A stretch of DNA of 64,000 nt from Rhizobium sp. C1 (GTDB lineage: Bacteria > Pseudomonadota > Alphaproteobacteria > Rhizobiales > Rhizobiaceae): contig NZ_JAJNCY010000001.1 in assembly GCF_021026335.1 (NCBI RefSeq), positions 620,001-684,000 of the forward strand. Direction: 5' to 3'. A program made the position numbers and the translations under genes. A model generated the notes under the pieces. It was not told the DNA's origin. It ran no database searches and saw only the letters and a list, made by a program, of their open reading frames with translations. How positions within the stretch are numbered: the first letter of the stretch is position 1; each line of letters starts with the position of its first letter. Of this stretch, positions 30,089-38,928 are shown one piece after another.

Positions 30089-31489
30089 ATGTTTCTCTCC
30101 GTCTTCGACGTTTTCAAGATCGGTATCGGGCCCTCCAGCTCGCACACGATGGGGCCGATGTCGGCCGCGGCGCGGTTTCTCGAGCTGATCCTGTCCGATG
30201 ACTGGCCGCGTCCGCAGAGCGCCCATGTCGCGTCGCTGAAGGCCAGCTTCCATGGTTCGCTCGCCCATACCGGCATCGGGCATGGCACGGGCCGGGCGGT
30301 TATCCTCGGTCTGGCGGGCGAGTTGCCGGACAAGGTGGATCCGGACCGGATGGACGCCATCATCGAGGACGTGGAAAAGACGCGCAGCGTCACGCCGCCG
30401 GGCCATCCTGCCTATCATTTCAATCCGGCCGAGGATCTGGTTTTCGATAAGAAGCAGCCCTTGTCCGGTCACGCCAACGGCATGCGGCTTTCCGCCTTCG
30501 ATCAGGACGGCCGGCTTCTGCTGACACAGGTCTATTACTCCATCGGCGGCGGCTTCGTGGTCACCGATACCGAGCTGGAGGCGATGCGTCGCGAGAAGGA
30601 CAAGAAGCCGCCGGCCAATGTGCCGTTTCCGTTTGCCTCTGCGAAGCAAATGCTTGAAATGGCAGCACGTTCCGGCCTGACGATCGCGCAGATGAAACGA
30701 GCGAATGAAGAGGCGATGATGAGCCGTTCGGCGCTTGATGAGGGTCTTGATGCCATCTGGCAGGCGATGGATTCCTGTGTCGAGCGTGGTTTGCGCGGCG
30801 AGGGCATCATGCCCGGAGGCCTGAAAGTGCGTCGCCGGGCGAAGGGCATCCATGATCAGCTACAGGAGGAGTGGCGCTCCAATCGTCCCAACCCGCTCTT
30901 CGCCAATGACTGGCTGAGTGTCTATGCCATGGCGGTCAATGAGGAAAATGCGGCGGGCGGGCGTGTGGTGACGGCTCCTACGAACGGTGCTGCCGGCGTC
31001 ATTCCCGCGACGATCCGCTATTACAAACAGTTCCATGCGGATGCCGATCGGGACGGCATTCACGATTTCCTGCTGACCGCTGCGGCGGTCGGCGGCATCA
31101 TCAAGCACAATGCCTCGATTTCGGGCGCCGAAGTCGGCTGTCAGGGCGAGGTCGGCTCGGCGGCGGCCATGGCTGCAGCAGGGATGGCCGCGGTCATGGG
31201 CGGTTCGCCGGAGCAGATCGAGAATGCCGCCGAAATTGCACTCGAACACCATCTCGGCATGACCTGCGACCCGGTCGCTGGCCTCGTGCAGGTGCCCTGT
31301 ATCGAGCGCAACGCGCTTGGTGCCGTCAAAGCGGTCACGGCGGCCTCGCTGGCGGTCAAGGGTGACGGACAGCATTTCGTACCGCTGGACGCCTGTATCG
31401 AGACGATGCGTCAGACCGGCAACGACATGAGCGAGAAATACAAGGAGACCTCGACCGGCGGCCTCGCCGTGAACGTGGTCGAATGCTGA
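30089..31489 (+). CDS. sdaA: L-serine ammonia-lyase (L-serine dehydratase), iron-sulfur type
   Basis: This is a 466-residue single-chain enzyme converting L-serine to pyruvate and ammonia. The N-terminal beta domain has [19 protein letters not shown]. The C-terminal alpha domain carries the 4Fe-4S cysteines, in [39 protein letters not shown] and the last-residue region ending VEC, a C-terminal Cys typical of the bacterial type 2 enzyme. [13 protein letters not shown] forms part of the substrate site. Length matches E. coli SdaA. It is divergent from the DUF599 gene and is followed 56 bases later by the DUF1489 gene. Confidence 0.97.
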   Translation: MFLSVFDVFKIGIGPSSSHTMGPMSAAARFLELILSDDWPRPQSAHVASLKASFHGSLAHTGIGHGTGRAVILGLAGELPDKVDPDRMDAIIEDVEKTRSVTPPGHPAYHFNPAEDLVFDKKQPLSGHANGMRLSAFDQDGRLLLTQVYYSIGGGFVVTDTELEAMRREKDKKPPANVPFPFASAKQMLEMAARSGLTIAQMKRANEEAMMSRSALDEGLDAIWQAMDSCVERGLRGEGIMPGGLKVRRRAKGIHDQLQEEWRSNRPNPLFANDWLSVYAMAVNEENAAGGRVVTAPTNGAAGVIPATIRYYKQFHADADRDGIHDFLLTAAAVGGIIKHNASISGAEVGCQGEVGSAAAMAAAGMAAVMGGSPEQIENAAEIALEHHLGMTCDPVAGLVQVPCIERNALGAVKAVTAASLAVKGDGQHFVPLDACIETMRQTGNDMSEKYKETSTGGLAVNVVEC

Positions 31490-31545
31490 TTTCTCCGCGC
31501 AATTCCCGTCTTGACGCACCGGTCTGAAAGGCGTTCAAAGACGCC

Positions 31546-31983
31546 ATGACACTGCACATCATCAAGCTTTGCGTCGGCGCGGATTCCATCGAAGATCTGC
31601 GCGAGTGGGTTGCCGAGCGGTCGCTGCTGGCCATGGCCGCCGGCATGGAGCCGCATTCCAGTCATGTGACGCGTATGTTTCCCAAGCGTCGCGACGAGAT
31701 TATCAATGGTGGTTCGCTCTATTGGGTGATCAAGGGCCAGGTGAAGGCCCGGCAACCGATTCTCGACATTCGCGAAACCGTCGGCGGCGATGGCATTACC
31801 CGTGCCGAACTCATTCTCGGCCCCGAGGTCGTTGAGACCGTCATGCAGCCCAAGCGACCATTTCAGGGCTGGCGTTATCTTGAGGCGAAGGATGCGCCGA
31901 GGGATCTCGGCAGCGCCGGGACGGGGCTGGATGACATGCCCGAAGAGATGAAACGCGAGCTCGCCGAACTCGGGCTTCTGTAA
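31546..31983 (+). CDS. DUF1489 family protein
   Basis: This is a 145-residue cytosolic protein matching the alphaproteobacterial DUF1489 family, starting MTLHIIKLCVGADSIEDL and including THVTRMFPKRRDEIINGGSLYWVIKG-like sequence and PKRPFQGWRYLEAKDAPRDL. The family is widespread in Rhizobiales and has no assigned role; I see no catalytic motif. It lies 56 bases downstream of sdaA on the same strand. Part of the C-terminus (AGTGLDDMPEEMKRELAELGLL) is a conserved acidic tail. Confidence 0.88.
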   Translation: MTLHIIKLCVGADSIEDLREWVAERSLLAMAAGMEPHSSHVTRMFPKRRDEIINGGSLYWVIKGQVKARQPILDIRETVGGDGITRAELILGPEVVETVMQPKRPFQGWRYLEAKDAPRDLGSAGTGLDDMPEEMKRELAELGLL

Positions 31984-32082
31984 GCTCAGGAATCTGCTGC
32001 ACGCCTCTTGCGGCGCGCTCTTTTGGCCCACACATAAGAGCTCCCCCCCTTATTATTTTATCCACATTCTCGGAGAGTTTTC

Positions 32083-33195
32083 ATGGCTTTGACAACGCTG
32101 TTCTCGCCGCTCAAGGTCGGCGCGCTGGAACTGAAGAATCGAATCGTCATCGCGCCGATGTGTCAATATTCCGCGCAAGACGGCCAAATGACCGACTGGC
32201 ACATGATCCATTTGGGGCATCTCGCTCTTTCGGGCGCGGGGATGCTGACGATCGAGGCGACGGCTGTCACACGAGAGGGACGCATCTCCTACGGTGATGT
32301 CGGCCTTTACTCGGATGCCTGTGAGAAGGCGATGGAACGCGTGCTGAATGGCATCAGAGCGTGGTCTTCAATGCCAATTGCCATCCAGTTGGCCCATGCC
32401 GGGCGCAAGGCTTCCTCCGAGGTTCCATGGAAGGGTGGCCAGCAGATTGCGCCCGATGCCGAGAACGGCTGGAAGACAATTGCTCCTAGCGCAGTTCCGT
32501 TTCGCGAAACTTACGATGCACCGCTCGCGCTCGACAAGGCGGGGCTCATTCGCGTTCGGGATGGCTTCGCAGATGCCGCTCGACGGGCCTTGCGCCTCGG
32601 TATCGACGCGGTCCAGCTCCACGCGGCCCATGGCTATCTTCTCCACGAGTTCCTTTCGCCTTTGTCGAACCACCGCACGGACGAGTATGGCGGCAGCCTC
32701 GACAACCGCATGCGATTCCCGCTGGAGGTTTTCGACGCGGTGCGCGCCATCTGGCCAGCCGGCAAGCCTCTGACGGTGCGCGTGTCCGGGACGGACTGGA
32801 AGGAGGGCGGTTGGGACGAGGAATCCACGGTCGCTTTCGCCCAGGCGCTGGAGGCCCGCGGCTGCGATGCGATCCATATCTCGAGCGGCGGGTTGGTTCC
32901 GGATGCGAAGATGACCATCGGGCCGAGCTATCAGGTGCCATTTGCCCGCGCCGTCAAGCGGGCGGTGAAGATGCCGGTTGTCGCTGTCGGGCTCATCACC
33001 GAATTCGAGCAGGCCGAAGCGATCCTCAAGGCCGGCGATGCCGATCTGATCGCGCTGGCCCGCGCCGTGCTTTATAATCCGCGTTGGCCCTGGCACGCCG
33101 CCGCGCATTTCGGCGAAACCGTCGAGGCGCCGCCGCAATATCTGATGAGCAAGCCGCATGGCGTGAAGACTCTGTTTTCGCCGCTTCCGGCTTGA
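32083..33195 (+). CDS. Old Yellow Enzyme family NADH:flavin oxidoreductase (YqjM/NamA type)
   Basis: This is a 370-residue FMN-dependent ene-reductase in the thermophilic-like YqjM class. IAPMCQYSAQDGQMTDWH carries the Cys that tunes the FMN, and the Gln in QLAHAGRKAS contacts the flavin. The substrate-anion His pair lies in QLHAAHGYLLHEFLSPLSN, followed by RTDEYGGSLDNRMRFPLEV. Such enzymes reduce alpha,beta-unsaturated carbonyls or nitro compounds. GGAGAG precedes the ATG. The MarR gene that follows converges on it, so the MarR protein may or may not control it. Confidence 0.93.
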   Translation: MALTTLFSPLKVGALELKNRIVIAPMCQYSAQDGQMTDWHMIHLGHLALSGAGMLTIEATAVTREGRISYGDVGLYSDACEKAMERVLNGIRAWSSMPIAIQLAHAGRKASSEVPWKGGQQIAPDAENGWKTIAPSAVPFRETYDAPLALDKAGLIRVRDGFADAARRALRLGIDAVQLHAAHGYLLHEFLSPLSNHRTDEYGGSLDNRMRFPLEVFDAVRAIWPAGKPLTVRVSGTDWKEGGWDEESTVAFAQALEARGCDAIHISSGGLVPDAKMTIGPSYQVPFARAVKRAVKMPVVAVGLITEFEQAEAILKAGDADLIALARAVLYNPRWPWHAAAHFGETVEAPPQYLMSKPHGVKTLFSPLPA

Positions 33196-33214
33196 AGCCG
33201 CAAACACAAACGGG

Positions 33215-33676
33215 TTATCGACCGTCGCGCAGGAGAAGCGCGGCGGTCAGCCGCTCCATGACGTTTGCGACCGACATGCATTCCTCCAGCGTGGAGGTTT
33301 CCATCATCCGGTCGATCACCTTTGTCTGGATTTCCATCGCCTTTTCAGCGAGCGCGCGGCCGTCCTCGGTGAGGTAGAGCCTGAGTACGCGCCGGTCATT
33401 GTCGTCGCCTCGCCGGGTAATCAGTCCCCGTTTTTCCATCTGCGGCAGCAACATCGACATATTGGATCGCCCGACCAGAAGCTTGCGCGCCAGATCCTGC
33501 TGCGTCAGCCCCTCGAAACGGTAGAGGTTCACGAGAATGTCGAGATGCGGCGGCTTGATGTCGAGTGTTGCGATTTCGCGGGCCAGCACCTGGTTCATCA
33601 CCTGACAGGCGCGACCCACCGCAATCCAGCTTTTGAAGCGCGGATGATCCCAAGGAAACTGGCGTGTGGCGGTCAT
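33215..33676 (-). CDS. MarR-family transcriptional regulator
   Basis: This is a 153-residue winged-helix regulator. The HTH lies in LTQQDLARKLLVGRSNMSMLLPQMEKRGLITRRGDDNDRRVLRLYLTEDGRALAEKA, with the DxRxxxLxLT wing typical of MarR. The start is taken at the ATG at 33676, which has AAGG six bases upstream; the frame is open to 33766 and other ATGs exist. It is divergent from an alpha/beta hydrolase gene, and a large inverted repeat lies between them, the standard arrangement for a MarR repressor controlling itself and its neighbour. Confidence 0.9.
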   Translation of the reverse strand: MTATRQFPWDHPRFKSWIAVGRACQVMNQVLAREIATLDIKPPHLDILVNLYRFEGLTQQDLARKLLVGRSNMSMLLPQMEKRGLITRRGDDNDRRVLRLYLTEDGRALAEKAMEIQTKVIDRMMETSTLEECMSVANVMERLTAALLLRDGR

Positions 33677-33748
33677 GAGGGGCCTTGCATCTTCTTTGTT
33701 GCCTATCATCGCATTCCTGGCTGTTTTCGTCACCCTCCCAGGCGAAAA

Positions 33749-33796
33749 TTGTTCAATCTTGTGCAATGAGAGTCAATAATGTACAAGGTTGAACAA
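33749..33796. promoter_or_regulatory. large inverted-repeat operator between MarR and hydrolase genes
   Basis: Two 17-base arms (33749-33765 and 33780-33796) are inverted copies matching at 15 of 17 positions, separated by 14 bases. Each arm contains a TTGTTCAA/TTGAACAA block plus a second TTGTRCA block. This sits in the divergent promoter region, so MarR binding could control both genes. Confidence 0.75.
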
Positions 33797-33813
33797 ATTG
33801 ACGGAGAGCGGAC

Positions 33814-34740
33814 ATGAACGTTGCGATGCTGAGGATGTTGGGGCGAGGGGTGAACCTCCTCAGTTTCGTTTCGCCTCGGCAGGCCGGACGACTGGCTTTT
33901 CGCCTCTTCACCCGGACCCGCAACCCTGAACCACAGACGGAGAAGGAACGGGCGCTTTTTGCCGCGTCGGCGCCCCTGATGGCGCAAGCCCGTCGCGAGA
34001 CGGTGGAGATTGACGGGCGGCCGGTGGCTGTCCATGTCTTTGCGCCGATCGGGCCGGGCAATGGTCTCCGCGTGATGTTCACGCATGGCTGGGGATCGCG
34101 CATCGCGCTGACGCAAGGGCTTGTGACCGGGCTTCGGGAGACCGGATTTTTCGTCTATGCCATTGATCTGCCCGGTCACGGCGACAGCCCGGGCGCATCG
34201 CTTCATGCAGGCAGCGCCATTGCGACGCAGGCTGCCGTCTGGCATCGATTCGGTCCCTTCGATGCCATGATCGGTCATTCCTTCGGAGGCTATATGACCG
34301 TGCTGGCTGCGCATGGGCTGCTGGATGGGCGGCCGCTTTCGCCGCCGCGTCTGGTGGTTATTGCCGCGCCCGCAGATGTCCGGCGTGTGCTCGCCTATTT
34401 TTGCCGGGGGCTGGGGCTGAACCGGCGTGTCGCTGCGGCCCTCACGGCGGAGGTGCAGCGGGTCACGGGGCGTCCGGTCGAGGCTTCCTTCGCGCCGGGC
34501 TATCTGGCCCGCAGCGGTATTCCGACGCTGGTGCTGCATGCATCGGAAGACAAGGAGGTGGGGGCGGAGGCGGCCCGCGCCTATGCCGATGCCGGGCCGC
34601 ATGTCACGCTCGCCTGGCTCGATGGGCTGGGACATCGTCGCATCGTCAATTCACCGGAAGCGATTGAAGCCATCACGAAATTTCTCCGCTCATCATCGGT
34701 CTCTGCACAAATGCTTCATACAGTCTCGCCGCAGTCGTGA
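33814..34740 (+). CDS. alpha/beta hydrolase
   Basis: This is a 308-residue serine hydrolase. The oxyanion loop is FTHGWGSR, the nucleophile elbow is IGHSFGGYMTV (Ser in GHSFGG), the Asp/Glu lies near LHASEDKEVGAEAARAY and the catalytic His in WLDGLGHRRIVNSPE. There is no signal peptide. It lies opposite a MarR gene with a shared palindromic operator, suggesting induction by a small, perhaps aromatic or ester-type, compound. GGAGAG precedes the ATG. The PPOX flavoprotein gene follows 37 bases later and is probably co-transcribed. Confidence 0.88.
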   Translation: MNVAMLRMLGRGVNLLSFVSPRQAGRLAFRLFTRTRNPEPQTEKERALFAASAPLMAQARRETVEIDGRPVAVHVFAPIGPGNGLRVMFTHGWGSRIALTQGLVTGLRETGFFVYAIDLPGHGDSPGASLHAGSAIATQAAVWHRFGPFDAMIGHSFGGYMTVLAAHGLLDGRPLSPPRLVVIAAPADVRRVLAYFCRGLGLNRRVAAALTAEVQRVTGRPVEASFAPGYLARSGIPTLVLHASEDKEVGAEAARAYADAGPHVTLAWLDGLGHRRIVNSPEAIEAITKFLRSSSVSAQMLHTVSPQS

Positions 34741-34777
34741 TAGGTTCGGGCTCTGACGAAATGGGGCTGTGAGAGAT

Positions 34778-35386
34778 ATGCAGGCGGTGACATCTGTTGA
34801 GGAACTTCAGGCGCTTTATGGCGAGCCGGGCCAGACATCGCTTCTCAAGGTCACGCCTTTCCTGACGCCGGAATACCGGCGCATGCTGGAGGCCTCGCCC
34901 TTTGTGGCGCTGGCGACCGTGGGGCCGGAGGGGCTGGATTGCTCGCCGCGCGGGGATGCCAGCACGGTGATCCATATCGAGGACGAGCGCACGCTGATGC
35001 TGCCCGACTGGCGCGGCAACAACCGCATCGATTCGCTCTCCAACATCGTCCGCGACCCGCGTGTGGCGCTGATGTTTCTCATTCCAGGCTCCAACAATGC
35101 GATGCGGGTCAATGGCAGGGCCATTGTCACTGTCGATGCTGAGGTGACCACCCGTTTCACCATGGATGGCCGGCACCCGCGTTCGGTGATCGTCATCGCC
35201 ATCGAGGAGGTTTATTCCCAATGCGCCCGCGCCCTGATCCGCTCCGATCTGTGGAACCCTCAGAAGCATCGCGACCCCAGTGCGCTGCCGAGCGTGGGCG
35301 AGATGATGCAGACGATCAAGGCGGGCTTTGACGGCGCCGCCTATGATCGCGAGTGGCCTGACCGTGCACGATCCACCATGTGGTAA
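34778..35386 (+). CDS. pyridoxamine 5'-phosphate oxidase-family FMN flavoprotein
   Basis: This is a protein of about 202 residues with a split-barrel FMN fold. FVALATVGPEGLDCSPRGDAS is the first strand pair, LPDWRGNNRIDSLSNIVRDPRVALMFLIPG binds the FMN phosphate, and MRVNGRAIVTVDAEV and ARALIRSDLWNP follow. This matches the MSMEG_1061-like PPOX class rather than PdxH itself. The substrate is unknown. The ATG at 34778 follows GAGAG; a GTG nine bases earlier (34769) is also in frame. It follows the hydrolase gene closely, so both may answer to the MarR protein. Confidence 0.85.
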   Translation: MQAVTSVEELQALYGEPGQTSLLKVTPFLTPEYRRMLEASPFVALATVGPEGLDCSPRGDASTVIHIEDERTLMLPDWRGNNRIDSLSNIVRDPRVALMFLIPGSNNAMRVNGRAIVTVDAEVTTRFTMDGRHPRSVIVIAIEEVYSQCARALIRSDLWNPQKHRDPSALPSVGEMMQTIKAGFDGAAYDREWPDRARSTMW

Positions 35387-35503
35387 CGTGGAGGGCGCCA
35401 TTTGGCGAATACCTTAGGACATGATGAAACAGTGTTTTAACGCCTTCAGGCTAACAATTTCAGTCAGATTTGAATGAAATTGATGATCGACACTGGAGTT
35501 TCC

Positions 35504-37471
35504 ATGAAGCGCCTGACATTCTCCGTTCGCCGCCCCAGCATCCGGACGGGTCTGATCGCCGCCATCGGCAGCCTCGCGGTTGTCTCGGGTGTGATCGCCG
35601 CGGGCTCGATCATGTCGATGAAGACCACGGATCAACGCTTCGATCTGCTGGCCAGAACAACAATGTCCAGCATTGTCATGTCGAAGGACATGGATATTGC
35701 GACCGTGAAGCTGCGTGAGGCCTATGGTCAGCATCTGCTCGCGGCGGACAAGCCGGCCAAGGCGGAGGTCGAGAAGACCATTGCCGCCATCAACGACAAG
35801 CTTGCCGCCACGCTGAAGGCCTATTCCGAATTTCTGGGCGAGACGGGCGACAAGGCGGCGCTCGCCGAACTCGACAAGCAGCTGACGGCCTACAACAAGA
35901 TGGGCAAGACGCTGCTGTTCTATTCGACGCAGGGCAAGGAACAGAATGCCCGCATGTATCTCGCCTCGATGAGCGGCATTGGCAATACGCTGTCGAAGAT
36001 CACCGGCGATATCGTGGCGAGCGGACAGAAGAGCGCGGAGCTGAGCGGCGCCGAAGTGCGGGCAGAGACCGCGCGTACGATCCTGATTGCCGAGGGGCTG
36101 GCGGGGTTCGCTGCGCTGATGGCGCTTCTGGCCGGTATTTTTGTCATTCGCGGCGTCGCGATGCCGATTGGCCGTATTACGAAGTCGATGGGCGCTCTGG
36201 CAGCCGGCGATACCGCCAGCGCCATTCCATTTGCGGGTCGTAGCGACGAGATCGGCGCGATGGCGGGTGCCGTCGAGGTGTTTCGTCAGGCCGCAATCAC
36301 CAACAAGGCGCTGGAGCGCGAGGCGGAAGAGGCGCGCAATCGCGCCGAGGCAGAACGGCTGGAGGCGGAGCGTCAGGCCGAGGCCAATGCGGCCGAGCGG
36401 CTGCGCATTGCCACCTCCGGTCTCGCTGCAGCTCTGCAGCGGCTGGCGAATGGCGATCTCGGTTTCCAGATCGAGGAGGCTTTTGCGCCCGATTTCGAAC
36501 AGCTTCGTCACGATTTCAATCGCTCCGTGCGGCAGCTTTCCGAAACGCTTGCCGAGATTTCCAACGCCGTCGGCGCGGTGGAGAATGGCAGCCACGAGAT
36601 TGCCGCCGGCGCGAACGATCTGTCCCGCCGCACAGAGCAGCAGGCGGCCTCGCTGGAAGAGACAGCCGCAGCGCTTGACGAAATCACCGTCAATGTCAGC
36701 AATTCGACCCGCCGGACCGAGGATGCTCGGACCATTGCCGGGCGCGCCAACCAGTCGGCGCTGACCTCGAGCAAGGTTGTCGCGAATGCCGAAGACGCCA
36801 TGCGCCGTATCGAGCAGTCGTCGCAGCAGATCTCCAACATCATCGGCGTGATCGACGAAATCGCCTTCCAGACGAACCTTCTGGCGCTCAATGCCGGGGT
36901 CGAGGCCGCGCGCGCCGGCGAAGCTGGCAAGGGCTTTGCGGTCGTGGCGCAGGAAGTGCGCGAGCTGGCTGGCCGTTCGGCCAATGCGGCCAAGGAAATC
37001 AAGGCGCTGATCAAGAATTCGGCCACCGAAGTCGATGCCGGCGTCAAGCTGGTGCGCGATACCGGTGCGGCGCTGAACGAGATCGGCGGCTTCATCGTCG
37101 AGATCAACGGCCATATGGAGGCAATCGCCCAATCGGCCAAGGAGCAGTCGACGGGCTTGGCGGAAGTCAACAGCGCCGTTAACCACATGGACCAAACGAC
37201 GCAGCAGAATGCCGCCATGGTGGAGGAATCGACCGCCGCTTCCGCTGCTCTGGCCAACGAGGCCCAGACGCTCCGCTCGCTCATCTCCAAGTTCTCCTTC
37301 GGCGACATCCGGGTTTCGGCTTCGCCTTCAGTCATGTTGCGCCAGACGGCGGCTGCTATGGCGGCTCCCGCCCGCTCTTCCGCGCCGCGAACCGTCGCGG
37401 CTCCGTCTCGCGTTGCCCGCGCCGGGTCTTCGGCGGCTCCGGCTGCGCAAGAGGGCTGGGAAGAGTTCTGA
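35504..37471 (+). CDS. methyl-accepting chemotaxis protein
   Basis: This is a chemoreceptor of about 655 residues. TM1 lies near residues 15-38 and is followed by a four-helix-bundle periplasmic domain of about 155 residues. TM2 lies near 197-218, then HAMP (PIGRITKSMGALAAGD) and a long signalling coiled coil whose tip carries IDEIAFQTNLLALNAGVEAARAGEAGKGFAVVA. It ends in GWEEF, a C-terminal pentapeptide like the CheR/CheB docking tail. TGGAG precedes the ATG at 35504; a codon at 35474 is a less likely start. The ligand is unknown. No che operon is in the window. Confidence 0.95.
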   Translation: MKRLTFSVRRPSIRTGLIAAIGSLAVVSGVIAAGSIMSMKTTDQRFDLLARTTMSSIVMSKDMDIATVKLREAYGQHLLAADKPAKAEVEKTIAAINDKLAATLKAYSEFLGETGDKAALAELDKQLTAYNKMGKTLLFYSTQGKEQNARMYLASMSGIGNTLSKITGDIVASGQKSAELSGAEVRAETARTILIAEGLAGFAALMALLAGIFVIRGVAMPIGRITKSMGALAAGDTASAIPFAGRSDEIGAMAGAVEVFRQAAITNKALEREAEEARNRAEAERLEAERQAEANAAERLRIATSGLAAALQRLANGDLGFQIEEAFAPDFEQLRHDFNRSVRQLSETLAEISNAVGAVENGSHEIAAGANDLSRRTEQQAASLEETAAALDEITVNVSNSTRRTEDARTIAGRANQSALTSSKVVANAEDAMRRIEQSSQQISNIIGVIDEIAFQTNLLALNAGVEAARAGEAGKGFAVVAQEVRELAGRSANAAKEIKALIKNSATEVDAGVKLVRDTGAALNEIGGFIVEINGHMEAIAQSAKEQSTGLAEVNSAVNHMDQTTQQNAAMVEESTAASAALANEAQTLRSLISKFSFGDIRVSASPSVMLRQTAAAMAAPARSSAPRTVAAPSRVARAGSSAAPAAQEGWEEF

Positions 37472-37485
37472 GCAGGCCACTTGCC

Positions 37486-37628
37486 ATTCTCCCCCCTTGA
37501 GGGGGAGATGCCCGGCAGGGCAGAGGGGGGTATGGTTCGGCATATTCTGATCCTCATGGGCCGTCTCACTTGTGGCTCCCCCCCCCTCTGTCAGCTTCGC
37601 TGACATCTCCCCCTCAAGGGGGGAGAGT
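37486..37628. repeat. RIME-like palindromic intergenic element
   Basis: Two 25-base arms, 37486-37510 and 37604-37628, are inverted copies matching at 23 of 25 positions, both containing the core TCTCCCCCTCAAGGGGG or its complement. Inner blocks, GAGGGGGG at 37523-37530 and its complement near 37581, extend the pairing. Size, position and sequence resemble rhizobial RIME-type mosaic elements. It can fold into one long hairpin and may end the chemoreceptor transcript. Confidence 0.8.
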
Positions 37629-38129
37629 GAGGTGCTGCCACGCAAAAACCCCCGGAAAAAAACCTCTCCCGAGTTATCCTCCGGTCTATCGCTCTTGCCC
37701 CTGTCTCGGGCCAAAAACTTCCGGAGAGCCACGCTGACGCGCCGCCCTGATTGGTAGTTTAAAAATGCGGCGGAGCGCCAGCGCGACCCGTCGAGATCTG
37801 CAAGGGGAGCCTCATCCGACTCCATTCCTCAAGCGCGGGCCGTCTCGCTAAACCGTCTGCGGAGGCAGACGGGTTCTCTGGCGTAGCCAGGCCGCCGAGC
37901 TATTCGCAGCCCATCGGGGGAGTCGTTTCGGTTGATGTGTCAGATCCACCGCCGCCCGCGCCCCCTGACAGAATGTCCCGCACGTTACGAAACATCACAT
38001 CAGGCTCTCCTCCCGCCTGAACCAGTCGTCGCTGGCTCATCCGGTGACGGGAGAACCACAGGATAAGCGCGGAGAAGAGTGCGGGGAAATTGAGGGATGA
38101 ATTTTTTCTGCGGCAGATCCCACGAACTT
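37629..38129. other. non-coding stretch between two palindromic repeats
   Basis: This stretch of 501 bases has no convincing gene. A minus-strand frame (37900-38301) is open, but its translation runs through the next palindromic repeat and ends in a glycine-rich tail. A short local hairpin, CCGTCTGC-GGA-GGCAGACGG, lies near 37851-37871. This is probably decayed or mosaic intergenic DNA. Confidence 0.5.
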
Positions 38130-38269
38130 CGTCATGCCGGACTTGATCCGGCATCCAGCGCGCGATGTCCATCGCGCGGCAGACTCGTTCTTTGCCGCGG
38201 CGCGTGTCGAGAGTCGTTTCAGCCCGCAGACGCGGGCTGGCTGGATACCGGCTCAAGGCCGGTATGACG
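38130..38269. repeat. palindromic intergenic repeat
   Basis: Arms of 29 bases at 38130-38158 and 38241-38269 are inverted copies with only a few mismatches, sharing the core CCGG-N-TCAAG-N-CCGG. A second inner pair, CAGCGCGCGATG with CATCGCGCG, makes the left half a nested hairpin. This class of repeat is common between genes in rhizobia and often yields spurious reading frames. Confidence 0.8.
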
Positions 38270-38297
38270 GAAGGAGAGGGCGCGTCGCCCTGATGGC

Positions 38298-38639
38298 TCA
38301 AGCCACGCCCGCAGCCAGCGCACGTGCCGTGCCTTCCGGATTGATGGCGATGACCTTGAGATAGGCACGGGTGGGTTGGTCGGGTTCGGTGCGGCCCTGT
38401 TCCCAGTCGCGCAAGGTGCCGAGCGGAATGCGATAGCGCGCTGCGAACTCTTCCTGTGTCAGGCCCAGCGCACGTCGTATGACCCGGACTTGCGGCATGC
38501 GGCGCGACGGCGCCAACTGCTCAGCGCTGGCCGGCGGATTGTCGGGATCGGCAAGCGCATTGGCTTCTGCCTCGGCGTCGGTGAGGGCGTCGAAGGCTGT
38601 CCAGTCGGATTGGGCGGTCTTACCATTGTCCATTTTCAT
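38298..38639 (-). CDS. HTH (XRE-type) antitoxin partner of BrnT-like toxin
   Basis: This is a 113-residue protein with a disordered acidic N-terminus (TDAEAEANALADPDNPP) and a C-terminal helix-turn-helix, RALGLTQEEFAARYRIPLGTLRDWEQGRTEPDQPTRAYLKVI. This matches the YiaG/COG2944 type of antitoxin found beside BrnT-like toxins in place of the ribbon-helix-helix BrnA. Its start lies inside the end of the toxin gene (14 to 20 bases overlap, depending on which of two ATGs is used), so the pair is translationally coupled, toxin first. It probably neutralises the toxin and represses the operon. Confidence 0.85.
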   Translation of the reverse strand: MKMDNGKTAQSDWTAFDALTDAEAEANALADPDNPPASAEQLAPSRRMPQVRVIRRALGLTQEEFAARYRIPLGTLRDWEQGRTEPDQPTRAYLKVIAINPEGTARALAAGVA

Positions 38640-38907
38640 ACTCGCGCCGCTCGATGGGCGTGGCTTTTCGGGCGGAGATTAGGCGGATCTTGTTCTCGCC
38701 GCGCTCCGTATAGATGATCGTCAGAACGCGTCCGTGGCCAAATCCGACGATCCTGCGACGTGCTTCACCGTAGTCCATTGACCGTTCTTCGACATCGATT
38801 GCGAACGGATCGTTGAAGACGTCGCAAGCGTTCACGAAGCTGACGCGGTGCTTCGTCAGGTTGGTTGTGGCCTTGTCTGCGGCTTCTGCTAAATATGGGT
38901 AAGTCAA
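38620..38907 (-). CDS. BrnT-family ribonuclease toxin (N-terminus atypical)
   Basis: This is a protein of about 95 residues matching BrnT over most of its length: NLTKHRVSFVNACDVFNDPFA, EERSMDYGEARRRIVGFGHGRVLTIIYTERGENKIRLISARKATPIERREYE. BrnT toxins are RelE-fold ribonucleases that block translation. The usual opening FxWDxxKAxxN is degraded here (AEAADKATTN, without the Trp), the start codon appears to be TTG at 38907, and I see no good ribosome-binding site. The N-terminus may therefore be misread, frameshifted or decaying. The toxin precedes and overlaps its HTH antitoxin gene. Confidence 0.75.
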   Translation of the reverse strand: MTYPYLAEAADKATTNLTKHRVSFVNACDVFNDPFAIDVEERSMDYGEARRRIVGFGHGRVLTIIYTERGENKIRLISARKATPIERREYENGQW

Positions 38908-38928
38908 GGATTTCGATAAACTCAGATT

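Noticed and set aside
37486-38269. CRISPR array
   Set aside because: The repeats are single inverted pairs, not regularly spaced direct repeats with unique spacers, and no cas gene is present.
37900-38301. 133-codon minus-strand open frame
   Set aside because: It runs straight through a palindromic repeat, has no ribosome-binding site and ends in a low-complexity glycine stretch. It is a typical spurious frame over a repeat.
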